Shown here: piece after piece, positions 24,230-33,143 of the stretch
How the letters are laid out: each line of letters opens with the position of its first letter
Position numbering within the stretch: position 1 is the stretch's first letter
Assembly (NCBI RefSeq): GCF_009849585.1
Contig: NZ_VCRN01000001.1
Location: forward strand, 124,001-188,000
DNA: 64,000 nt
Direction of reading: 5' to 3'
From: Bacillus sp. ZZV12-4809
Lineage (GTDB): Bacteria; Bacillota; Bacilli; Bacillales; Cytobacillaceae
Program-made: the position numbers and the translations under genes
The notes under the pieces: generated by a model
The model's database searches: none
Told to the model about the DNA's origin: nothing
Seen by the model: the letters and a program-made list of their open reading frames with translations, nothing else

Positions 24230-25141
24230 TTACTTACTCAAGCTAACAGCAATCTTCGAGCCTACTTCGGCATTATGCTTCACCAAAGCAATGTTCGCTG
24301 TCAAGCTTCTGCCGTCTGTCAATTCCTTCACTTTCCCCAGAAGGAATGGAGTTACTTTTTTCCCTGAGATATTGTTTTCACTTGCCTCTTTTAAGGCTGT
24401 TTCAATAACCCCCGTAATAAATGCTTCTTCCAGGGCATCCTTTTCAGGTATCGGGTTGGCAATGACTACACCGCCTTTTAGGCCGAGCTCCCATTTAGTG
24501 CGAATCATTTCGGCTGCTTCGTCCGCATTGTCCACTCTGTAGTTTACATAAAATGGACTAGTACGAGTATAGAAGGCAGGCAATACATCTGTTTCAAACC
24601 CAACGACAGGAACGCCATAGGTTTCTAAGTATTCAAGCGTCAAACCGATATCCAGGATGGATTTCGCTCCTGCACAGATAACGGCCACATTGGTCATCGA
24701 AAGCTCCTGTAAGTCCGCTGAGATGTCCATGGTCGTTTCCGCTTCCCGGTGAACGCCGCCGATTCCGCCAGTAACAAACACTTCAATGCCGGCAAGCTCA
24801 GCACAGATCATGGTGGCTGCTACCGTTGTGGCGCCATTTTTCTTTTTTGCAATCAAATACGGCAGATCGCGGCGGCTTGCTTTTTCGACGTCCCTGCTTT
24901 GCGCCAGGAATTCCAATTCCTCGTCTGATAAGCCAATTTTAATTTTCCCATTTAATATAGCAATAGTTGCAGGAACAGCACCATTTTTGCGGATGACTTC
25001 CTCCACTTCTTTTGCTGTCTGAACGTTTTGCGGGTAGGGCATTCCATGTGAAATGATGGTGGATTCGAGGGCCACAATCGGTTTATTTGCTTTCTTTGCT
25101 TCTAGCACTTCTTCTGAGTATTCAAGCCATTTTTCTAACAT
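24230..25141 (-). CDS. psuG: pseudouridine-5'-phosphate glycosidase PsuG
   Basis: Cleaves the C-C glycosidic bond of pseudouridine 5'-phosphate to uracil and ribose 5-phosphate. The 303-residue sequence has the family blocks [17 protein letters not shown] (about 22-38), [29 protein letters not shown] (about 104-132) and the C-terminal [15 protein letters not shown]. It follows psuK by 15 bases, the usual kinase-glycosidase pair for salvaging pseudouridine from RNA turnover. Confidence 0.95.
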   Translation of the reverse strand: MLEKWLEYSEEVLEAKKANKPIVALESTIISHGMPYPQNVQTAKEVEEVIRKNGAVPATIAILNGKIKIGLSDEELEFLAQSRDVEKASRRDLPYLIAKKKNGATTVAATMICAELAGIEVFVTGGIGGVHREAETTMDISADLQELSMTNVAVICAGAKSILDIGLTLEYLETYGVPVVGFETDVLPAFYTRTSPFYVNYRVDNADEAAEMIRTKWELGLKGGVVIANPIPEKDALEEAFITGVIETALKEASENNISGKKVTPFLLGKVKELTDGRSLTANIALVKHNAEVGSKIAVSLSK

Positions 25142-25156
25142 GGTGTCATATCTCCC

Positions 25157-26254
25157 TTAGTCGAAATATTGTTTGAATGTTTCCTGCAGGCGTTTGTTGT
25201 TCAGGTTCGGATTTACTGTTTCCATGGACTGGAGGGCAAGCATCGAGCAGGACATGCCAATTTTGCAGGCATCTTCTGTGTTCAGGCCTTTTAAATGGGC
25301 ATAAATAATACCCGATACAAGTGAGTCACCTGCGCCTGTCACATCAGAGATTTTCACCTTTGGCGGCAGCTGCACACCTGCATCACCCGTGCTTGTGAAG
25401 TAAATCAGCCCTTTATCTCCACGGCTGATCACCACTTTTTCCACTCCTTTGGCGATCAGTTCCTGTGCTGCTTTAAAGAAGTCGCCCTCCTTGCTGATTT
25501 CCATCCCAGTCAGGGCTTCTGCCTCTTCTTTATTGGCAATCAGCCAGGTAACACCCTGCAGATTTTTCGGCAGATTCTTTACTTTTGGTGCTGAAACCGG
25601 CGTGATGCAGAGCGGAATACTCTCTTCGTTACACCTGGTGATGATTTGCTTTAAAATTCCTGCCGGAAAGTTGGTATCCAAAATCACCATCTCAGATGAT
25701 GCCAGGTAGCCCCACTTTTTCTCGATAAACTCTGCGGTAACGCTTTCATAAATGGACATATCTGCTAAAGCCACAGCCATTTCCCCTTCCAGATCAAGCA
25801 CTGCTGTATAGGTTCCGGTGGTGGACCCTCCCAGGGAATGTGAAGGTGTTACGTCCGCAAAGGCTTTTGTATATTCCAGAAGCCATTCTCCTTCCGGATC
25901 ACCTCCCACAACTGTCAATAACCCAACATCACAGCCCAGCCTGCCAAGGTTTTCAGCAATGTTGCGGGCTACTCCTCCGCAGGATTGAGAGCTCTCGGCG
26001 GGATTTGATGTTCCGAATTGGAGCTGTCCGGTTGTCTGGATTTTTCTGTCTATATTGGCCCCTCCCACACAAAGCACTTCTTTCTTTTCCGGCAGGACAT
26101 AAGCTCTGCCAAGAATTTTCCCCTGCTTCGTCAGTGAAGAGATATAGCCGGCTACAGCCGATCTTGAGAGTCCCGTTTTTTCAGCCAGCTCGTTTTGGGC
26201 AATGAATGGATCTTCTTTAATCAGCTGCAAAATCAATAATTCTTTATCATTCAT
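25157..26254 (-). CDS. psuK: pseudouridine kinase PsuK with N-terminal helix-turn-helix
   Basis: A PfkB-family kinase that phosphorylates pseudouridine. Residues 1-55 form a winged helix-turn-helix (NELAEKTGLSRSAVAGYISSLTKQG); residues 60-365 are the ribokinase fold, with GGVARNIAENLGRLG and the catalytic anion-hole motif VTGAGDSLVSG near the C-terminus. The fused DNA-binding domain suggests a self-regulating enzyme, a pattern known for several PfkB proteins. First gene of the psuK-psuG unit. Confidence 0.9.
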   Translation of the reverse strand: MNDKELLILQLIKEDPFIAQNELAEKTGLSRSAVAGYISSLTKQGKILGRAYVLPEKKEVLCVGGANIDRKIQTTGQLQFGTSNPAESSQSCGGVARNIAENLGRLGCDVGLLTVVGGDPEGEWLLEYTKAFADVTPSHSLGGSTTGTYTAVLDLEGEMAVALADMSIYESVTAEFIEKKWGYLASSEMVILDTNFPAGILKQIITRCNEESIPLCITPVSAPKVKNLPKNLQGVTWLIANKEEAEALTGMEISKEGDFFKAAQELIAKGVEKVVISRGDKGLIYFTSTGDAGVQLPPKVKISDVTGAGDSLVSGIIYAHLKGLNTEDACKIGMSCSMLALQSMETVNPNLNNKRLQETFKQYFD

Positions 26255-26351
26255 AATGGATCAGCCCTGTCTTTTTTAACTTTTGTTTAAATTATAAACT
26301 TCTGTTTATTTATCTCACAAGTGTTATTACTCTGAAAATTTTATAAAATAT

Positions 26352-26384
26352 AAAAAAGGTCTCCCGGCAATAGCAGGAGACCCA
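26352..26384 (-). terminator. terminator of the AGCS symporter gene
   Basis: Minus strand: GGTCTCC, 12-base loop, GGGAGACC, TTTTTTAT. Confidence 0.9.
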
Positions 26385-26387
26385 TTT

Positions 26388-27773
26388 TTACGCCACTTTA
26401 TCGTCTTTTTTAATATCCTTTAAATAATATTTTTCTGAAGTAAAGAACTCGTTTTTCAGCTGTTTGACCTCTTTGCTCAGAAGCAGAACCGCCACGATAT
26501 TTGGTATCAATATCATCGCCAGCGCCAGATCAAGGAACTGCCAGATGGTTTGCGCTGCACCCACTGAGCCAAGAACAATGGCAGCAATATAAACGACTTT
26601 GATGGCTTTTCCGGCAAAAGAGCCAAATAGGAACTCAGCCATTTTAGAACCATAAAAGACAACGACAATGATCGTGGAAACCACAAAGAATACGAGTGAT
26701 ACAGCGACAAGAATACCTCCGAAGGAGCCGAAATACTCCGTAAATGCAGCTGCTGTCAGGGCTGAAGGATCCTTCATTGCCCCTTCCCTTGTCCATACAC
26801 CTGATGAAAGAACCACAAATGCAGTCGCAGTACAGACAATCAGCGTATCCACCACGATGCCGACAATCGCCCAAAAGCCCTGGCGTACCGGGTGGTCAGT
26901 CGTCGCAGCCGCATGGGCAATCGGTGCCGTTCCAAGTCCTGCTTCATTGGAATATAATCCTCGAGCAAATCCCCAGCGAATGATTTCCCCAATGGCCGCA
27001 CCAGCAAATCCGCCTATTGCAGACATCGGCTGAAACGCATAAGTGAAGATTAATTCCAACACTTCAGGAAGCTTGCCCAGATTCATAAATAACACCACTA
27101 AGGCTGCACCTACATAGATAAGTGCCATGAACGGAACGAAGATTTCAGTCACCTTTCCAATTCTCTGAATTCCGCCAAAAACAACTAATGATACTACTAG
27201 AGCTACCACAATTCCAGTGTAAAGGCCATTAATCTTAAAGGTCTCGCCAACCGCAGATGCTACGGCATTTCCCTGAACCATAATGCTTGGAATTAATTCA
27301 ATCATCAGTGCGAAGGCAAAAATGACACCAAGCCACTTCATATTAAGCCCTTTCGTCATGTAATACATAGGGCCGCCCACATATTCTCCTTCTTCATTTT
27401 TCTCTCTGTATTTTATGGCCAGGACACTTTCCGAGAACTTAATGGACATGCCAATGAAGGCAATGACCCACATCCAGAAAACTGCTCCCGGGCCACCAAA
27501 CATGATAGCAGCAGGCACACCTACGATGTTTGCCGCTCCAATGGTTGAAGCCAGTGCAGAGGTGAGTGCCTGCAGCGGAGTAATGTTTCCTTTCCCCTTC
27601 GGCTTTTTAAAAACACTCCCGAATGTCTGCTTAAATATATATACCGGATAGCGGAACTGAAAGAAACCCAGCAAAAAGGATAGATACAGCCCTGTTCCGG
27701 CCAATAATAGGATGATGGGATATCCCCACAGCCATCCTGAAAGATCTCCTACGACTTCTAATAGCTTATCCAA
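26388..27773 (-). CDS. alanine/glycine:cation symporter (AGCS family)
   Basis: A Na+- or H+-coupled amino-acid importer with about eleven hydrophobic helices. Family signatures include FKKPKGKGNITPLQALTSALASTIG near the first third, GGPGAVFWMW, and GFARGLYSNEAGLGTAPIAHAAA in the middle. The TTG start (461 residues) follows AAGGGGGA at good distance; an ATG nine codons upstream at 27800 lacks one. Monocistronic. Confidence 0.9.
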   Translation of the reverse strand: MDKLLEVVGDLSGWLWGYPIILLLAGTGLYLSFLLGFFQFRYPVYIFKQTFGSVFKKPKGKGNITPLQALTSALASTIGAANIVGVPAAIMFGGPGAVFWMWVIAFIGMSIKFSESVLAIKYREKNEEGEYVGGPMYYMTKGLNMKWLGVIFAFALMIELIPSIMVQGNAVASAVGETFKINGLYTGIVVALVVSLVVFGGIQRIGKVTEIFVPFMALIYVGAALVVLFMNLGKLPEVLELIFTYAFQPMSAIGGFAGAAIGEIIRWGFARGLYSNEAGLGTAPIAHAAATTDHPVRQGFWAIVGIVVDTLIVCTATAFVVLSSGVWTREGAMKDPSALTAAAFTEYFGSFGGILVAVSLVFFVVSTIIVVVFYGSKMAEFLFGSFAGKAIKVVYIAAIVLGSVGAAQTIWQFLDLALAMILIPNIVAVLLLSKEVKQLKNEFFTSEKYYLKDIKKDDKVA

Positions 27774-27895
27774 AAATATTTCCCCCTTATTGATATGCAC
27801 AGTTGCCCATAATACTCCATTCCCTTATATTTGGCAGTTAAACACTTAGTTAGCAAAAGAAAGATGTAAGGTAGACATATTTTTATATTTCATGT

Positions 27896-27915
27896 ATAGT
27901 TAGCTAGGTAACTAT
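27896..27915. promoter_or_regulatory. operator-like palindrome before the MarR gene
   Basis: ATAGTTA-GCTAGG-TAACTAT, a perfect 7-bp inverted repeat 18 bases upstream of the ATG; typical of MarR autoregulation. A second half-site-like TTAGTTAGC lies at 27846-27854. Confidence 0.6.
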
Positions 27916-27932
27916 TTTAAGCAGGTGAAACA

Positions 27933-28361
27933 ATGCACCCTAATCAAAGTGAATTTTTTCATTCCATAAATCAATTTACCCGCCATTTTTCCAAAGTCCT
28001 TAACGAAAGTCTGGTGCCGCTTGGTTTATATGCTGCCCAATGGACGATTATCTACCGTCTGAAAACAGGCGGTGCAAGCACACAGAAAGATATTTCGTCT
28101 TATTTGGGCGTTGAGGCTCCGACCATGACCAGAACATTGGCGCGCCTCGAGAAATCCGGCTGGATCACCAGAACAGCAGGCAAGGACAAACGAGAAAAAT
28201 TGATTTCACTGACTGATGCAGCTATTCTGGAATATGACAATTGGCTTGCTGCAGTAAGGTCAAGCGAAAGCAACATCCTGCAAAACATAACCGAAGAAGA
28301 AATCAGCACGATGATCAGACTTATGGCAAAAATGAGAGAAAATATGGTACCAGGCACCTAG
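27933..28361 (+). CDS. MarR-family transcription regulator
   Basis: A 142-residue winged-helix protein with the recognition helix region STQKDISSYLGVEAPTMTRTLARLEKSGWITR (about 50-81) and wing (GKDKREKLISLT). It lies just ahead of, and in the same direction as, an MFS exporter, the classic layout for a drug-responsive repressor. The last codons overlap a 14-bp palindrome (28347-28395). Confidence 0.9.
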   Translation: MHPNQSEFFHSINQFTRHFSKVLNESLVPLGLYAAQWTIIYRLKTGGASTQKDISSYLGVEAPTMTRTLARLEKSGWITRTAGKDKREKLISLTDAAILEYDNWLAAVRSSESNILQNITEEEISTMIRLMAKMRENMVPGT

Positions 28362-28395
28362 ACCAGTTAACAAAATTGGTATAGGTGCCTGGTAC
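28347..28395. repeat. 14-bp palindrome spanning the MarR stop codon
   Basis: GTACCAGGCACCTA (28347-28360) and its exact complement TAGGTGCCTGGTAC (28382-28395), 21-base loop. The first arm supplies the last three codons and the stop of the MarR gene. No T tract follows, so it is a hairpin without terminator form, between two cotranscribed genes. Confidence 0.85.
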
Positions 28396-28415
28396 TTCAT
28401 TGTTAGGAGGACAAC

Positions 28416-29612
28416 ATGAAGAAACAGCCTTTATGGACGAAGGATTTTTTGAGTATTTCTATTACGAGTTTTTTCTTATTTATGGGGTTTTATGTGCTGC
28501 TGACTACGCTTCCCCTTTATATTTTGGATGATTTAAAAGGGGACGAAACACAGGTTGGCCTGATAATTTCCGTCTTTTTGATTGCGGCCGTGATCAGCAG
28601 ACCATTTACAGGGAAATGGATTGACGAAGTTGGACGCCGGAAGATTCTCCTGGCTTCCCTGATTGTGTTTGCTGTCTCCTCCCTGCTTTATTTCTGGGCT
28701 GACTCTACGCCTGCCCTATTGGCCCTAAGATTCCTGCACGGTGTTGGATTTGGCATGGCCACCACAGCGACTGGTGCGATTGTTGCTGAAATTGTGCCCA
28801 ACGAGCGCAGGGGCGAAGGACTGGGCTATTATGCCATGTTCATGAATCTGGCCATGGTCATTGGACCATTTGCCGGTTTGACGATTGTTCAATACTCAAG
28901 CTTTTCATGGATTTTCGCGTTATGTACTGTTTTGTCATTTATCGCTATAGTGCTGGGTGCCTTTGTAAAAATACCGCAAAAAGCAGAAAGCTCTGTGAAG
29001 CATCCGAAATTTACCCTTTCAAGCTTATTCGAAAAAAATGCGGTTCCTGTTGCGATTTCAGCAGGCATCCTTGCTTTCGCGTACTCAGGAATTCTTTCCT
29101 TTATTTCGGTTTATGCGAAAGAGCTTGATTTGCTTGAAGCCGCCAGCTTCTTCTTCGTGGTATATGCAGCGTTCATTATTATGTCCCGCCCGTTTACAGG
29201 CCGCTGGTTTGATACTTACGGAGAAAATAAGGTAATCTATCCAGCCTTTGTTCTGTTTGCGGCAGGATTGTTTCTGCTCAGCCAGGCCAATAGCACCTTT
29301 GTATTTCTGCTGTCAGGTGCGATTATCGGATTGGGGTATGGCACGATTGTTCCAAGTCTTCAGACCGTCGCCATCAAGCAGGCTGATCCAGACAAGCGCG
29401 GACTTGCTACTTCAACCTTTTTCACTCTTTTTGATACAGGGATTGGATTAGGGTCCTATGTTCTCGGAATACTTGCAGTCAAAACTGGCTTCGCTTCGCT
29501 GTACTTTATGCTTGCCGGGGTAGCACTGTTTGGCTTGCTCGTATACTACCTGCTTCACGGCAAAAAGACAGAGCCAAAGAGAATACCTTCAGAAGCAAAT
29601 CTTCCATTATAA
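28416..29612 (+). CDS. MFS transporter, drug-efflux type
   Basis: A 398-residue permease with twelve hydrophobic segments. Motif A appears as RPFTGKWIDEVGRRKILLAS (about 61-80) and, in the second half, RPFTGRWFDTYGENKV; the motif-C-like GPFAGLTIVQY is also present. Likely regulated by the MarR protein 54 bases upstream. The substrate is not visible. AGGAGG precedes the ATG. Confidence 0.85.
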   Translation: MKKQPLWTKDFLSISITSFFLFMGFYVLLTTLPLYILDDLKGDETQVGLIISVFLIAAVISRPFTGKWIDEVGRRKILLASLIVFAVSSLLYFWADSTPALLALRFLHGVGFGMATTATGAIVAEIVPNERRGEGLGYYAMFMNLAMVIGPFAGLTIVQYSSFSWIFALCTVLSFIAIVLGAFVKIPQKAESSVKHPKFTLSSLFEKNAVPVAISAGILAFAYSGILSFISVYAKELDLLEAASFFFVVYAAFIIMSRPFTGRWFDTYGENKVIYPAFVLFAAGLFLLSQANSTFVFLLSGAIIGLGYGTIVPSLQTVAIKQADPDKRGLATSTFFTLFDTGIGLGSYVLGILAVKTGFASLYFMLAGVALFGLLVYYLLHGKKTEPKRIPSEANLPL

Positions 29613-29640
29613 AGAGCCATTTACGGCTCTTTTTCTTTTA
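29611..29640 (+). terminator. terminator of the MarR-MFS unit
   Basis: AAAGAGCC, ATTTAC, GGCTCTTTTTCTTTT. Confidence 0.85.
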
Positions 29641-29725
29641 CCCCAAATTAATTGAGTGTTTTTTCTGAATATTCATTGTGAAAATTTACATATAATAGAC
29701 ATAAAAACTTATGGGAGGTTCGCTA

Positions 29726-29842
29726 ATGACCATTGTTCATCTATTAAACTTTTCCATTCCCATCGCCTGTGTTTTTTTATTTGGTGTAATGGTCGACCGC
29801 ATGTGCAAGCCGGATGGCACGGACAGGGAATCAAATGAATAA
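29726..29842 (+). CDS. 38-residue single-helix membrane peptide
   Basis: ATG seven bases after a strong GGGAGG; residues 8-25 (NFSIPIACVFLFGVMVDR) form one membrane helix, followed by a hydrophilic tail KPDGTDRESNE. Upstream TATAAT-like sequence lies at about 29692. Similar very short membrane proteins are common in Bacillus; family not recognised. Confidence 0.55.
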   Translation: MTIVHLLNFSIPIACVFLFGVMVDRMCKPDGTDRESNE

Positions 29843-29907
29843 AATGACTTGCAGTGCCGCCGGATTACAGCATTTTTATGTTCAAAAATAAAAAAGAAAC
29901 CAGCCTT

Positions 29908-30705
29908 CTAAGGCTGATTCCCCGTTCTTGGCAATATTAGAATCTCTACCCGCCTGTTCTTCGCTCTGCCTTCTTTCGTATCATTTCCGGCAACCGGCTG
30001 GAATTCTCCAAAGCCTTTGGCACTGAACCATTTCGGGTCGAGCTGGTCATTCTTGAGGATGATTTTCATAAAGTTGACAGCCCGCATCACACTGAGTTCC
30101 CAGTTGGATTCGAAGTTAGAGGTGCTGATCGGAATATTGTCTGTATGGCCGCTGATGATGATATTTCTTGGCGGGTCCATGATGAGTAACCCGGCAATTT
30201 CACCAGCTATTTTTAAATCCTGCTCACGAACCTCTGCACTACCTGAGCTGAACAGGACATTGTCTCTGATAGACACAAGCAGTCCTTCCGTGGTTAATGA
30301 GGTTTCAAGTTTGTCAGCCAGGTTCTGATTTTCAATAAAGGCGTTAACTCTTTTCTGCAGCTCTGCGAGTTCTTCCTGGTCGGCAGCCTGCTTCAATTTT
30401 TCTTTTTCCAATTCATCAAGCGCTGCCATTTCCTCAAAGTCTTTGTTTGGTTCCTCAGACACTGCATCAGTGGATTGCATCTGTCCTTCAGGCATTGGAC
30501 TCGGGAATTCGAAAACGCCCGTTCCCCCTGAGAAGACATCATTGAAGGCCTTTGACAGCTTTTGAAATTTCTCGGCATCCACAGAACTCATTGCGAAGAG
30601 GACAATGAACAGGGCAAGAAGAAGTGTTAATAAATCTGCATACGGCAAAAGCCAGGATTCATCTACATGTTCTTCATCATGCCCCTTCTTTTTCCGCCTA
30701 CTCAT
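29908..30705 (-). CDS. motB: flagellar stator protein MotB
   Basis: The peptidoglycan-anchored half of the proton-driven stator. Residues 17-40 (SWLLPYADLLTLLLALFIVLFAMSS) form the single membrane helix with the proton-binding Asp24, and an OmpA-like domain follows (ISGHTDNIPI ... GFGEFQPVAGNDTKEGRAKNRRVEI). Start chosen at MSRRKKKG (265 residues), whose ATG overlaps the motA end by 8 bases; frames further up have no ribosome site. Confidence 0.95.
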   Translation of the reverse strand: MSRRKKKGHDEEHVDESWLLPYADLLTLLLALFIVLFAMSSVDAEKFQKLSKAFNDVFSGGTGVFEFPSPMPEGQMQSTDAVSEEPNKDFEEMAALDELEKEKLKQAADQEELAELQKRVNAFIENQNLADKLETSLTTEGLLVSIRDNVLFSSGSAEVREQDLKIAGEIAGLLIMDPPRNIIISGHTDNIPISTSNFESNWELSVMRAVNFMKIILKNDQLDPKWFSAKGFGEFQPVAGNDTKEGRAKNRRVEILILPRTGNQP

Positions 30706-31492
30706 CCTTTTCCACGCTGCTTTCTTCGAGGAATTTACGGCGTTCTCCTGCAGGAAGGTAGGAAGCAAGCTTTTGCTCGATAACGCGGGGTGCCTCCCCT
30801 TCTAAAATAGAAAGAATCCCTTCGATCATCATGCTTTTAATTCTCGCTTCCTGCTTGGATTTTCGCTTTAGCTTATTAGCAAACGGATGCCAGAATACAT
30901 AACCGGTGAATATCCCCAATAAGGTCGCTACGAATGCGGCACTGATGGCATGACCAAGGCTGGTTGTATCATCCATGTTCCCGAGTGCTGCAATCAGCCC
31001 AATAACGGCTCCTAATACGCCAAGGGATGGGGCATATGTGCCTGCCTGGCTGAAAATTTGCGCTCCGGCCTGGTGCCTTTCTTCCATCGCTTCGATTTCT
31101 TCACTTAAAACATCCCGTATATAATCGGCACTCTGCCCATCAACAGCCAGAGATAAGCCATTTCTTAAAAAGGAATCTTCCACCTCGCCCGTCTTGACTT
31201 CCAGGGCAAGCAATCCTTCTTTTCTTGCCAGCTGCGCCCAATCCGAAAATGTTTTAATCATTTCAGATGGGTTCATCAGCTTCTCTTCTTTAAATAAGAT
31301 GCCAAAAAGCTTTGGGACCCGTTTGATTTCATTTGTTGGGAATGCAATTGCCACTGCTGCTGCAGTTCCCAGGATAATGATCATAATAGCGGCAGGATTA
31401 ATTAGTACAGACGGGGAAACCCCTTTAAAAACCATTCCTACTCCCACTGCTATGATTCCTAATATGACTCCTATTATCGTAGTTTTATCCAT
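30698..31492 (-). CDS. motA: flagellar stator protein MotA
   Basis: A 264-residue protein with four membrane helices and a large cytoplasmic loop containing the EG...LRNGLSLAVDG segment and charged residues that contact FliG. The last helices carry SLGVLGAVIGLIAALGNM with the family proline region. The ATG at 31492 follows AAGGTGTGG; the frame extends nine bases further without a site. First gene of motAB. Confidence 0.95.
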   Translation of the reverse strand: MDKTTIIGVILGIIAVGVGMVFKGVSPSVLINPAAIMIIILGTAAAVAIAFPTNEIKRVPKLFGILFKEEKLMNPSEMIKTFSDWAQLARKEGLLALEVKTGEVEDSFLRNGLSLAVDGQSADYIRDVLSEEIEAMEERHQAGAQIFSQAGTYAPSLGVLGAVIGLIAALGNMDDTTSLGHAISAAFVATLLGIFTGYVFWHPFANKLKRKSKQEARIKSMMIEGILSILEGEAPRVIEQKLASYLPAGERRKFLEESSVEKDE

Positions 31493-31629
31493 GCAAGCCA
31501 CACCTTCTATGTAGTCTGAAAATCTCTAAAACCTTCTATTAGTAATTTCGGATGATTTTTACAGTTCTTTAGGAAAATTTTCATATATAAAAGGCAGAGG
31601 TGCTTCCCCTGCCTTCGTTTTCATTATTT

Positions 31630-32004
31630 TTAGATCCAGCGGCAGCCGCAGAAACCTCTTCTTCTGCGGTCGTCGTCATCCCGGCGGCGTCTGCATCCTC
31701 TTCCAGATCCAGCCAGATCTCTGTTGTACCATAGGTCGCCAGCACCCGCTACTTCATCACGGTGATGTCTTCTGCGATCCTCTTCTTCTCCGCCAACACG
31801 ATCTCTTCCACAGCCGCAATGTCTTCTGCGGTTGTCTTCAATTCCACCTACATCGTCATCCCGGCGGTGCTTTCTGCGGCGGTCTTCCGCTCCACGCACG
31901 TCATCGCGGCGGCGATCATCATCTTCTTTTACAATAACTCTATCGGCTCTGATTTCTACTTCATCTGCATTGATCTCAAATCTTCTTCTCCAATCTTTTG
32001 ACAT
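31630..32004 (-). CDS. Arg/Asp-rich repeat protein with Cys-Gly-Cys motifs
   Basis: After a short ordered start (MSKDWRRRFEINADEVEIRADRV) the 124-residue protein is a string of alternating Arg3 and Asp/Glu clusters (DDDRRRDDV, EDRRRKHRRDDD, EEEDRRRHH) and ends RRRRGFCGCRWI. HCGCGRD lies in the middle. Such charge-patterned, His/Cys-bearing proteins in Bacillaceae are often spore-coat or condensation-prone proteins; that role is inference. A perfect AAAGGAGG site sets the start. It is probably monocistronic. Confidence 0.7.
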   Translation of the reverse strand: MSKDWRRRFEINADEVEIRADRVIVKEDDDRRRDDVRGAEDRRRKHRRDDDVGGIEDNRRRHCGCGRDRVGGEEEDRRRHHRDEVAGAGDLWYNRDLAGSGRGCRRRRDDDDRRRRGFCGCRWI

Positions 32005-32173
32005 AGTTCTGCCTCCTTTCTCATGGATACTATAGAATATGTGCTGAGAGAGGTTTTCGCATGGACAAATCCCCAATCAGAAAGAAAATGTGCCTGTATA
32101 GTAAAAAAACCCTATCCTATTCAGGAGAGGGTTTTAAGAATTTTTTGAGGATGTGATTTTCAATCAGCAAAGA

Positions 32174-32635
32174 TCAGCCTTTTTGAAAGACTAAGCTGTT
32201 TATTTTCATTAAATGCTTTAAAGCAGCCTGGAAGTTAGCATGTGTTTCAGCATTTAATTCAATGCCGGACAATACGATTTCCTTTATCAGCTGCGGGGTC
32301 ATTCCTACAAAGTAAGGCTTAACTCCCATGAGGTTAATCGAATCAGTCAGATTGCGGATTTGTTCTCCAAGTTCGGAAAGGTTCATCTGCTCGATCCGGT
32401 CGGTCGTTATATCGGTAAAATCGATGATGGCAAATTGTATATCATGTTCTTTAATATGATTCAGTATTTTAGCAGTGATTTTTTCGAGTCTTTCCGCCAT
32501 AAGCAGGCCAGTAATCGGCACTAAAATCGTCTGGGGAATGATCGATGGAATAATCGGTGCGGTCATATCTGCTATGGCTGCCTCGTATTCCTCCACTCTT
32601 TTTTCAAGTAACTTTATATAGTCATCTTTATTCAT
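32174..32635 (-). CDS. STAS-domain protein, RsbS/RsbR C-terminal type
   Basis: A 153-residue protein: a coiled N-terminal segment (LLEKRVEEYEAAIADM), then a STAS domain with IIPQTILVPITGLL, IDFTDITT and GVKPYFVGMTPQL. Without the globin-like N-terminal domain of full RsbR proteins it resembles the freestanding STAS proteins of the stressosome. Whether its threonines are phosphorylated by an RsbT-type kinase is unknown; no rsbT is in the window. Confidence 0.75.
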   Translation of the reverse strand: MNKDDYIKLLEKRVEEYEAAIADMTAPIIPSIIPQTILVPITGLLMAERLEKITAKILNHIKEHDIQFAIIDFTDITTDRIEQMNLSELGEQIRNLTDSINLMGVKPYFVGMTPQLIKEIVLSGIELNAETHANFQAALKHLMKINSLVFQKG

Positions 32636-32666
32636 GTGTTCTCCTCAATTCCAATCATCTAATTCA

Positions 32667-33041
32667 TTAGAATAATTTATTGTTAATTTTTTCTTCGTAG
32701 TTTTTGAAAAGGGATGTGTTAGTGTTTTGCCTTCTTTTGGACATCATGCTGTTGTAGCGGAGCAGCTTTTCGTTTAATTTTTTCTGCAGGTTCTTTTTTT
32801 CATCCTGGTCATCACATTTCTTCATTAATTCTTCGATCGTCAGCATTTCCTTTTTCACTTGGTTCTCTTCATCGGTGAATCCGGCATTCTTCATGATGCG
32901 ATAGGCCATGCGCAAGTTCTCAGGGACAGAAGACAAGTCATCTGGCGGCAGAGGTTTCCCATATCCCGGCACATTATCAAATTCGCCGTCTTTATAAGCC
33001 TTTTTGATCCGATCTTCAGAAAGTATAGAAAAAAAGTCCAC
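32667..33041 (-). CDS. DUF1992 (DnaJ-homologue subfamily C28-like) protein
   Basis: A 124-residue soluble protein with the DUF1992 core: EDRIKKAYKDGEFDNVPGYGKPLPPDD (about 8-34) and LRMAYRIMKNAGF. It lacks a J domain. Function unknown. Starts with a good AGGGGG site and lies 31 bases upstream of the STAS gene, possibly in one unit. Confidence 0.8.
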   Translation of the reverse strand: MDFFSILSEDRIKKAYKDGEFDNVPGYGKPLPPDDLSSVPENLRMAYRIMKNAGFTDEENQVKKEMLTIEELMKKCDDQDEKKNLQKKLNEKLLRYNSMMSKRRQNTNTSLFKNYEEKINNKLF

Positions 33042-33143
33042 TCAAGCTCCCCCTTCACTTCATTTGTACCTATTATTATATATATTAGTTGCTGCTTATT
33101 AAAGTAATTATGTATATGAAGGAGAAAGCCTGCGCCTCCTCCT

